From Symsagittifera roscoffensis (taxonomy: Eukaryota; Xenacoelomorpha; Acoela; Convolutidae): DNA of 64,000 bases. Location of the stretch: the NCBI RefSeq assembly GCF_963678635.1, contig NC_087069.1, positions 55,430,709-55,494,708 of the forward strand, read 5' to 3'. Both the position numbers and the translations under genes were made by a program. Positions 36,105 through 46,700 of the stretch are shown here, in pieces. How positions within the stretch are numbered: position 1 is the stretch's first letter; every line of letters starts with the position of its first letter. The notes under the pieces are model-generated. The model searched no databases and had not been told where the DNA came from. It worked only from the letters and a program-made list of their open reading frames with translations.

Positions 36105-36206
36105 CCCGGTTGAGGTAATCGACTTATGTTTCGACTTTGAAGGTCGAGCAAGTGCAGTTTTGCCACTGAAATTCCGCGGTCGAGAACTAATTTTAAGTCG
36201 AGCACA
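36105..36206. repeat. Fragment of the CCGGGTCGAGG-type TIR element family
   Basis: CCCCGGTTGAGGTAATCGAC, ATGTTTCGACTTT and TTTTAAGTCGAGCAC resemble the ends and inside of the elements at 10619-11094 and 43370-44691. Confidence 0.5.
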
Positions 36207-36762
36207 AAATCCAAACATACCCAATCTATGACATCCTTATGCAATTTTGAATAATTTGAGCGACGTTGTCATATATATCGCTTGCTGATGATTCATTTGT
36301 TGTTAAATCATTACCATGATAATTTGAAAATATTGCATTAGCGGCTTTTACACAAAACAAATTTGTATAGACGAACTGAAACTTGAGCCTTTGAAAGGGC
36401 AAAATTAGCGGAAGTTTTGGAAACTCCACTAAGACCGAGGCTCCAATTTCCTAGGCTCCGCTGTATCAAAAACTCAAAGTTTCTAACTGGCATCTATCTC
36501 ATTGTTTTGGTTCAAATAGTCAGTTATATGAAGTAAAGTTTCTAAGTAGCTTTCTACTCTAAAACTTCTACTCGCTTTTCTACTATGTAGTAAAATCTAA
36601 TATTATTTTGTACTAGTGGTATACCCTCAAGCTAGAAGTATTTTTGAGAGCTGGCTCGCAAATAACTTCCAGACTGTCAATTCGAAATGTTTCAAAAGAT
36701 TATGTTTCAGAAGCATGTTTGTTGTAGCAAAGAAAAAGATTATGTTGTCGATTTCTCAATAC

Positions 36763-39700
36763 AAAAGTGCGCCTAAAAACTGATCTAAGCAGTGGTATAG
36801 AAAAAAATTTGGCTTGATTGCAGTTTTTTCTACCGCGGGAGCTCTTGATCTGGAAAATCCTATAAATATCCCAAGTGACTTTTTCTTGATGTAAAACTTG
36901 CAGTAGCATCTCGCAATTAATAAAATAAGCTTTTGAGGCTTAAGACTTTTGCTTCGAGTTTTCAAAAGCATGCTTGTTGAAGCAGGGAAAAAATTATGAA
37001 GACATAAAATCCCACTTTTTAGACATGTAGTCGGAAATATGCAGATTCTGGGATATTTTAAACAGAATTCATACAAGAAAAAAAATCATTTTTCCTCTTT
37101 ATAATTTTTTTGGAACATTATAACCAATTACGTTGAGCTTTATAAAAATGCTTATATTATCATACAATCATTTTTTTTACTGATAGGAAGTCAATTATAT
37201 ATCTATTACGGTATAAAAGTCAATTACAATCTAGTGTAAACGTAATTTTTCTAATGCAGTTGTGTTGTGATATACTTATTTAAATGAAAAAAATTATTGT
37301 TTATTTGATTTTTTAATCTTATCCTAAAAAAGCAAAAAAAAAAAGCAGAGTGCAGAGTTTTTAAATTGTTTGAGATCATCTGTCGCTTTTTGTTCCGACC
37401 ATTGAAAACGGGGAGGATTTTTGGATTCGGGCTTGGTTTAGTTTTTTTTTTGTTTTCCACGCAAAATCAGCTACCACAAATAATCATCGTACAGGGTAGA
37501 GTGATATATCACAATAAAGCCCTCCAATTGAGAAAAACCGGTTTGAAATTTTTGATTTTTGGTTTTATTTTCGAGCTGATTAGTAGGGTAGTTAGTAATT
37601 GCAATAGCATAATTTAGCCTAATTTAAGTCTTGAAAACATAGTTTTACTTAAGTAAAGGCAGTTTTCCGGAGTTTTTTGTGCAATTTTGGAAATGAAAAA
37701 TTTGAAAATTGTTTTTTATTTTTCTGATCATATTTTTTCAAAAATTGTTTCCCAATTGATATATTTTACTATGACTCTCAAAGTTGCCTAAGTTCTCATT
37801 TTTCGTTCAGATTTTTGTATCACAACACTCAGAAAAAAAACGACACCAATTTGAGAAAACCTTTTTTTTTTTTTTTAAAATTGGTCGGAACATTCTGTGC
37901 TACTTGCACAGTACACAGAAACCGGCTATCCTTGTTTTGTTCTGCTAACATGTCCACGATTGAATATTGCAAATTTTTTCGTGACCAGTTTTTAATTTTC
38001 TGCAATGCTTGCCAAAATTTTGCAGGATTTTAACGGGTTTTTGCACATACATTTCCAGCTGTTTCGACCAATTTCTAAAACAACCCGGGTTGACCAAAAT
38101 TTCTAGTCAAACAATATTTACGTATGAGAAACATTTTTATCCCACAAATTCTTACAGCTCCAAGCACAAAAAATATATATATTTAAACTCTATGACAATC
38201 TTTTTTATTTTGAAGTTGTATCATAAGCAATTTTTCAAACATGAAAAATGTATTACAAGCTGTTTTTTGTTTTATTACAAGCTGTAGCAACTCTTGTCAA
38301 AGGATTTTTTCTTCTAGATTTTTTCAAGTTTTGAACAAAAGCAATTACTAAATTAAGCTTGTGAGGTTTAAAACTCTTGCTTCGAGTTTTCAAAAGCATG
38401 CTTGTTGAAGCAGGGAAAAAAATTATGAAGACAGAAAATCCCACTTTTTAGACATGTAGTCGGAAATATGCAGATTCTGGGATATTTTAAACAGAATTCA
38501 TACAGCAAAAAAAATCATTTTTTCTCTTTATAATTTTGTTTGGATTATTTTAACCAATTACGTTGAGCTTTATAAAAATGATTATATTATCATACAATCA
38601 TTTTTTCTCTTTATAATTTTGTTTGGATTATTTTAACCAATTACGTTGAGCTTTATAAAAATGCTTATATTATCATACAATCATTTTTTTTACTGATAGG
38701 AAGTCAATTATATATCTATTACGGTATAAAAGTCAATTACAATCTAGTGTGATGGTAATTTTTCTAACGCAGTTGTGTTGTAATATACTTATTTAAATGA
38801 AAAAAATTATCGTTAATTTGATTTTTTAATCTTATCCTAAAAAAGCAAAAAAAAGCAGAGTGCAGAGTTTTTAAATTGTTTGAGATCATCTGTCGCTTTT
38901 TGTTCCGACCATTGAAAACGGGGAGGATTTTTGTATTCGGGCTTGGTTTAGTTTTTTTCTGTTTTCCACGCAAAATCAGCTACCACAAATAATCATCGTA
39001 CAGGGTAGAGTGATATATCACAATAAAGCCCTCCAATTGAGAAAAACCGGTTTGAAATTTTTGATTTTTGGTTTTATTTTCGAGCTGATTAGTAAGGTTG
39101 TTAGTAATTGCAATAGCATGTTTTAGCCTAATTTAAGTCTTGAAAACATAGTTTTACTCAAGTAAAGGCAGTTTTCCGGAGTTTTTTGTGCAATTTTGGA
39201 AATGAAAAATTTGAAAATTGTTTTTTATTTTTCTGATCATATTTTTTCAAAAATTGTTTCCCAATTGATATATTTTACTATGACTCTCAAATTTGCCTAA
39301 GTTCTCATTTTTCGTTCAGATTTTTGTATCACAACACTCAGAAAAAAAACGACACCAATTTGAGAAAACCTTTTTTTTTTTTTTTAAAAATTGGTCGGAA
39401 CATTCTGTGCTACTTGCACAGTACACAGAAACCGGCTATCCTTGTTTTGTTCTGCTAACATGTCCACGATTGAATATTGCAAATTTTTTCGTGACCAGTT
39501 TTTAATTTTCTGCAATGCTTGCCAAAATTTTGCAGGATTTTAACGGGTTTTTGCACATACATTTCCAGCTGTTTCGACCAATTTCTAAAACAACCCGGGT
39601 TGACCAAAACTTCTAGTCAAACAATATTTACGTATGAGAAACATTTTTATCCCACAAATTCTTACAGCTCCAAGCACAAAAAATATATATATTTAAACTC

Positions 39701-40150
39701 TATGACAATCTTTTTTATTTTGAAGTTGTATCATAAGCAATTTTTCAAACATGAAAAATGTATTACAAGCTGTTTTTTGTTTTATTACAAGCTGTAGCAA
39801 CTCTTGTCAAAGGATTTTTTCTTCTAGACTTTTTCAAGTTTTGAACAAAAGCAATTACTAAATTAAGCTTCTGAGGTTTAAAACTCTTGCTTCGAGTTTT
39901 CAAAAGCATGTTAGTTGAAGCAGGGAAAAAGATTATGTAGACAAGCATTTTTAAAATAATTTGAGAAGAGATGCTACTGCAAACTTTACATCAAGTAATA
40001 GTCATTTGAGAAGAGTTGCTACTGCAAACCATGAGCTTCGTGAGATATTTTAGAATTTTTTTGATCAAGAGCTCCCGCGGTGGAAAAAGTTACAATCAAA
40101 TCAAAATTTTTTCAATACCACTGCGTAGAACAGTATTTAAACGCACTTTT
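36763..40150. mobile_element. 3.4-kb TIR element holding a duplicated ~1.45-kb unit
   Basis: The left end (from AAAAGTGCGCC at 36763 to about 36920) is inverted at the right end (about 39975-40150). Shared are CGCAGTGGTAT, ACCGCGGGAGCTCTTGATC and GTTTGCAGTAGCA-like blocks. Inside are two direct units opening AAGCTTNTGAGG at 36927 and 38355, with a third unit start at 39865 (periods 1,428 and 1,510). Unit 2 is longer mainly through an 82-base internal duplication near 38525-38690. No coding capacity. No target duplication identified. Confidence 0.8.
36927..39950. repeat. Large direct repeats within the TIR element
   Basis: Unit 1 is 36927-38354, unit 2 38355-39864, and a truncated third start runs 39865-39950. 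Blocks such as CTTTTTGTTCCGACCATTGA and GCTACTTGCACAGTACACAG occur once per unit. Similarity is very high, so the duplication is recent compared with most repeats here. Confidence 0.92.
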
Positions 40151-40550
40151 CTTTTAAAAAAGTGACCAAAAATTGGCTTATTTCATTAGAACTATTGATT
40201 TTTCCTGCAAAATTTTCTTTTACTTTTGGTTTGAATAGTTTCTTCACAGTAGAAACATCAGCACTAAAAGTGAATTGAAAGGTCGCATGAAAGTTTTATC
40301 TACAATTTACCTATTTTGCTTCAGCGAGATAATATGTCTCTAACTATCGAATCGATTAATGGAGTCTAAAATGCAATCGGTAACAGTTAAACTGAAATAA
40401 AATAAAATCAATTATTTGGCGTTTAAAAAGGTTTTTTGTATCACAGCTGCAAATTTACTTGCGATAGTTGAATGCAAGGTTAGTTTTACTGATTGCGAGC
40501 ACGTTGAAACTCTTGTCCTGGAAATAATGATGCCTTCCTTTGAACAACAG
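40151..40550. other. Sequence just upstream of nompC exon 1, no exon identified
   Basis: AT-rich, no open frame with coding character. If an upstream nompC exon exists it is further away or too short to see. A cluster of stops precedes the acceptor at 40550. Confidence 0.4.
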
Positions 40551-40798
40551 GATTGAAAGAGGTTGAGTTTGATGATGTCCCAACTACACTCGGAGGCAGC
40601 AGACGTGCTTCCACCCGACCAGGGACAAGACAAGGGGAGGGTGAGGTGGAGGGGGAGGGGGAGGGAGAGGAGGATGATGCCCCCCATTTGGACGAGTATC
40701 TGCTGTTGAAGTTGGCCAAGGGGGGCGAGTGGAGCAGCATGTTCAAGTATCTCCCCATTGTCCAGATGCACGATCCAGCACTCAGAACCCAGGACAAG
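40551..40798 (+). CDS. nompC: nompC exon 1 in window (pre-ankyrin region)
   Basis: Acceptor TTGAACAACAG, donor AAG|GTATAG. It encodes LKEVEFDDVPTTLGG, an RPGTRQGEGEVEGEGEGEE stretch from a purine-rich simple repeat, then DEYLLLKLAKGGEWSSMF. Two leading bases belong to a split codon; a TGA at 40541 closes the frame upstream, so this is not the first exon unless another start is used. Confidence 0.8.
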
Positions 40799-43700
40799 GT
40801 ATAGACACAAATGTTTAGTTTAGTTCCCTTTCTAGTTTTTTTTTACACAATCGATCTAATAGTTATAACTTTCAACCCGCCCATCTCTTGAAGTGTTTTA
40901 CCAATTAGCGACAGTTTTTCGGAAAAATATCACATAAGGTGTTACCAGCGTGTCTGAACAAAATGGCACTTGAGAACTTTTTTTAAAGATTTGCTAAGGC
41001 AGAAAAAGGCGAAAGCAGGTAAAAGATTGAAGGCTTTTTTAACTTGCACGCTCTTATGCTTACAGACATAACAAATGGCTCTGATTTTTCTGCATAGAAC
41101 TCTTCATACATACGACAGATGTTTATGATTTTTCTGCGCAGAACTCTTTACACATATGAGATAGATGACTATAGTTTTTCTGTGTAGAACTCTTTACACA
41201 TATGATAGATGACTATGGTTTTTCTTTGCAGAATTCTTTACACATATAATAGATGACTAGCGTTTTTCTGTGAAGAACTCTTTACACATATGATAAATAT
41301 CTAGGGTTTTTCTGTGCAGAACTCTTTACACATATAATAGATGACTAGCGTTTTTCTGTGCAGAACTCTTTACACATATGATAGATGACTATGGTTTTTC
41401 TTTGCAGAACTCTGGGTGGACCGTGCTGTTCTACGTGGTGGCCAGCAGTCAAGTGGAGATTTTCTTCCGTCTGGTGGAGTCCGGCGCAGACATTCTACAC
41501 AGGGCACATGTAAGTATAAATATTCAGGGCTAATCTGTTCACTAAGAGAAGTGAGCGCCCTCATTAGTAGAAAAGGAAATCAGTAGTTTTTGAGATAATA
41601 TTTTAACGCATGGTGATTAACATGTCAAGTTTTTGAGTATTACAAAGGTCAAATTACGACGCCAAACTCGGATTATTTGGTAATGTTGTGGATTTCATGT
41701 ACATAGTGAAATCAGTACATAGAAACCATGGGAGGCGAGGCAAACTTATTCTTGTGCTCTGCTATAAAACCGAGCTTGGGATTGTATAATGTAAAAAATA
41801 TATCATGTTTTTTTTTCAAATATGCACCAAGCCAATACAGGCATTACAAACGAAACCTTATTTTGAGTATAAGTTGTCTGATACAAGACGGAAACATGAA
41901 AACAAAGAATTACATGTAGATTTTGTCCGCTGTTTGACATGAATTTGTGTCGAATAAAATGCAGCCACCATCCCTTGTATCTCCTAATGTGTGGGTCTTT
42001 GTTGTTGTGTTCTTTGTGTAGGACGGTAGGTCCATCTGCCACGTGGCCGCCCAGTTCGCCTCCTATGACATGAATGTGTCAGTTGTGAATCAGTTCAGAC
42101 CCAAACAACTCATGCTTCCCACACATGTGAGTACACACATCACTATATCACCACTATATTGTACTTGCATATCACATTTAGACTGTACCCTCCGATTGAC
42201 ATTGCTTTTCTATTTTCTCATTGCCCTCTTTCAACGCCACAAACGCTTACCAAACCGTATACTTTAGTAGGGGGCGCCTTTGGCGGGGGGGGGGGTTCGG
42301 ACGCCCCCGACCTTCCTCAGCGATTCGACCCCCTCACCAACAAAAGGTCCCCACTTTGGTATTTTTTCATGGCATTTCATGATTATCGGCCGACTAACCC
42401 TAAAACGCCAATATATACTAATTTTGAAGGGGAGCGCGCACCAAACAAAATTCTAAACTCTTACAGAATGGAAAGGCTTGAATGAGAATTTTCGTGGTAA
42501 AACCAAACACAAAATAAAGCTAACCTTTATCTACTGCCTTGTCAGTGCTGAATGGAGGGAAACAAAAAATCTTGGGGCTGTTCTCATTCATAGAAAACCC
42601 AAGTTATTGAAATTTTCATCATTCAAAATAAATCTGTGACCCATCCCACTATTTGATGCTGTCGTGACATGTGTGACCTGTCTGATCCAGGGTCTGGACT
42701 TGACCCCTATGCACTATGCGTGTGTGCGGGTGGGCTTAGGACTGGACATCTGCCGTCTCTACTTCCGGGCAGGCAAACAACACAGACTCACGGAAGACGC
42801 TGTAAGTTGACTATTTACTCCAGTTCAACTACTTTTTTTTCATTTGAAAGGATTTGTGATTACCGTTTTGCCTCTCGAATTGTTCGCGATAAAAAATTTT
42901 AAAACAATTCTGGAAAAAAATTAGCAACTGGGTTTTTGGTTAGATGTTAATTTCTTTGCAGGACACCAAAAACACTGGGTGACCTTTTGACCCACAATTT
43001 TTAAGATGTCGGAAAAACTGTTCTATTTATATTTTCGATAACTTTCGTAAAACAAAGCATAGAACAGTTTCAAAAGAGATCAACTAATATCAACCTATCT
43101 AGACAAACTGATTATAGTAATTTGAATGTAATTCTTCGAATAAATTATTTTCAGAGTGGCTCCATCCCCCTGATGATTGCAGCCCAGGTGGAGAACCTGG
43201 CCCTGTGCAGGGAACTGTTGATGATCTACGCCACAGACCAAGTCACGGCTCAGAACAAGGCAAGTAGAGAGTGTCTGTCTCATAGTCTCAATTCCAGTTC
43301 CTTCGTAGTAGTTCAATCGTGCATTAAACACAGTGCGTTAGTGGTTCAATAATGCGTTAGTGGTATATTCCCGGGACGAGGTGCTCGGTTTTTGTTTCTC
43401 GAATTTCTCGACCAGAAATTGGTATGTTTTGACCGTCTCGACCAAATTTGGGTATGTTTCGACTATCCCGACTTTCTCGACCGACATATTTAAAACTTTG
43501 TTTGTTCGACCCCGCATAGATAAGTTCGACTGTTCTCGACCTATGTTTCGACTTTCTTGACCAAAATCGGGTATGCTTCGACTTTGTTTGACCCAGTTCA
43601 GATATGTTTCGACTTTCTCGATTATCTCGATCGACATGTTTTCAAGTTTTGTTTGTTCGACACCCCGCATTGATATGTTTCGACTGTTCTCGACCTATTT

Positions 43701-46700
43701 TTCGACTTTCTCCGACAAAATTGGGTACGTTTTGACATTATCGACCTCTGTTTCGACTGTGCTCGACCTATTTTTTGACTTTCTCGACCAAAATTAGGTA
43801 CTTTTTGTTTTTTATTGACCTATGATTTGAAGGTTTCGACCTATGTTTCGGCTTTCTTGACCATAAATGGGCACATTTAGACTTTCTCGACAAAAACTGG
43901 GTGTGTTCGACTGTGCTTGACTTATGCTTCGACCCTGCTCGACTTATGTTTTGAACTTGCTCGACCCATGTTTCGACTTTCTCGAAAAAAAGTTGGGTAT
44001 GTTTCGAATTTCTCGTCGTATGTTTCGACTTTCTCGACCAATGTTTCGAATTTCTCGACCAAAACTAGTATGTTTTGACTTTCTTGACCTATGTTTTGAT
44101 TGTCTCGTCCTATTTTTTGACTTTCCTGACCAAAAATGGGCATTTTTTGACATTCTCGACCAATGGTTTAACTTAGGTTTAACTTCTCGACCCAATTAGG
44201 TATGTTTCGACTTTGTTCAACCCAGTTCCGATATGTTTCGACTTTCTTGACTTTCTGGGCCAACATATATTTTGAAACTATGTTTGTTTGACCCCGCATA
44301 GATATGTTTCGACTGTGCTCAATCTATGTTTCGACTTTCTCGACCAAAATCGCGTATGTTTCGACTGTGCTCGACCTATGTTTCGACCCTGCTCGACCTA
44401 TGTTTGGACCCTGCTCGACCTATGTTTCGACCCAGCTCGACCTATGTTTCGAATGTGCTCGGCCTATATATCGACTTTCTCGACCGAAATTGGGTATGCT
44501 TTGACTTTTTCGACCTATGTTTCGACTTTCTCGACCAAAATTGGATATGTTTTGACTTTCTCAGCCTATGTTTTGAGTTTCTCGACCGAAAAATGGCAAG
44601 TTTTGAATTTTTCGACCACAATCGGGTGTCTCGACAAAGAATCGGGTATGTCTTTCAAAGTTGAGACATAAGTCGAGCACCTCGACGCGGGTTTGACTAC
44701 ATACCTGATTGTTTTCTTTCCTTGAAGGCGTTATCTTTTATTTGTCCGCATTTTACCAGATCCAAAAACATGAATTTATTTATATCAAGAAATGTGGTGT
44801 TAAAAAGAAAAAACGTGTTTAGTCAGACTTTCGAATTTTTACTGTTAAATTCCAGGTCAAAATAAAAAAGTTCAGAAAGCAACAATCTTAAAGCGTTGTA
44901 GTTAAATCAGTGACAGATTTCTGAGAAGATCCAAACAGTTTTCAAAGACAGTCAGTCCCTTGAAAACTTTTTTCTTCAAAAGTATGACCCAAATTTTCTA
45001 CTTCAGCCCAAATAAGATCTTATTTAAATATTTACAAAATCCATTTTTGATCAGTTATTCAGCTGTTACCTGTTATTTAACCCCCTCGCTAAAACTTTTT
45101 AACTCGCATCTGAAAAAAGTAACCAATAAGAGTAGTATGGTTTTTTACTGTGTTGTGTTTTAGCTATCCGGGGACACTGTGTTACACATTGCGTGTAGAA
45201 GCAGACAGATGGATTTGGTGAGACTCTTCTGCGATCAGGGAGCTCCCATCGACGCCCAAAATGTAAGCACTCACTCAACTTGGCCTTGCTTAGTTTTAAT
45301 TTTTTTTTCAGAAAATTTTAGATTAATCTTCAATATGACTCGTATTGAAGATTAATCTAAGATTTTTTGGAAAAAGTAAGAAAAGCGATTTTCATTTCAA
45401 GATTTTCCAAGATTTAAAAAAAAGAAATCGGCCTTCTCATAAAAAAAGGCCAAAAATTGTTTTTGAAATCTTGGAAAAACTTGAAAGTAAAATCTCCCAT
45501 CTTCTTCGCAAATCGTCAAAAAAGTTCTTATAAAAATCTTTGCTATCTTTGTGTTTTCTTCAAGAAACTTTTGAGATCATTCAAGATTCTTTGGCACAAA
45601 ATTGTCAAGACAGCCAAGATTTTCTCTAAGATTTAACAAAGAACCTTCAAAATTTTTCAAAGATTGATGGACTTGCCAACTCCATTACTTTTGCTGTCAT
45701 TTCTTTGAATGAACAAATGTGTGGATAATAGTTCTGAAAAAGTAGTTTTCAATTCAAAAAACCCAGATTTATGATTTCTAAAGTTTGGTGCTGAAGATGG
45801 TATAAGTAAGCAAAGTATGTTCAAAAACTGTGCCGACACGAACTGTGTTGCTGATGCTGTTGTTGTTGTTGTTTGTGGTTATGCTCATAGAGCTCGTTGC
45901 ATGTGACTTCTCGTTATCATCTCGGAACTGTCTATTGTAAATTTTTGTAAAAAGTATTAGTAATTGTGAATTTTTATTATTGCTATAAGTTGTTTAAATA
46001 ATAATCAAGTCTATTCCTTTCTTGAACAGAAATTTGTTATGAATAAAGCAAGAGCTATACCTATTTCAGTAATAATGTGTATGTCCTTCTGTGTTGTGAC
46101 TAGAACGAGGGCCATACAGCACTGCACGTGGCCGCCTGGGAGGGCCATGAGGAGATCATCCGCTACTTCCAGCAGAAAGGAGCCAGTGCCCACATATTCG
46201 ACAAGGTCAGTTCATCGTCACCAAAATGCAACAATTAAGACCCAAGCGGGTTATTAGAGTTTTAACCACTTTTCACACTTTTTAAAATCCAAAACTTCAC
46301 ATTTATCTACACATTTAATTTGAGAAATACTTAATCGAATGAAAAAAAAAGTCGATTAGATTAATTTTTTTTCATTTGCAATTTCTAAAGTTTCCATACA
46401 CTTTAATTGTTAATGAAAAAAAGTGCGACACTATATTTGAATTAATGTAATTTCACAAATTTAAAGTATTTTCCATTTCTTGGTATTTCTATTAGCTTAT
46501 TTTTCTTTGTATTTCTATGTATTTCTTCTAAGTATTTCTCAAAATATGTTTCCTAATTTTAAAGATGACTGCTCGGAACGCTGAAAAGACATTAAATTAC
46601 AATTTTTCTTTTTAAGAAAACTTTTCAATTATTACTCATTTTTAAGGAGGGAGCCTATAAAAATCAAAAACTATGGTTTGCGGTAGATTTTTATACATAG

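Noticed and set aside
36756-39948. Paired 60-90-codon frames repeated in the 3.4-kb TIR element
   Set aside because: They are AT-rich, K/N/F-biased, short and differ by frameshifts between the two units, so no coding conservation is evident.
40553-40555. Translation start at this position for nompC
   Set aside because: The codon is TTG, preceded by CAG at a good acceptor position. An internal exon beginning at 40551 fits better.
40412-40810. Minus-strand frames of 103-132 codons over nompC exon 1
   Set aside because: They are antisense shadows of the GC-rich exon and its purine-rich repeat.
43370-44671. Long frames with FDFLDQ/CFDFL-type repeats
   Set aside because: They follow from the TCGAC minisatellite in the TIR element and occur in several frames at once.
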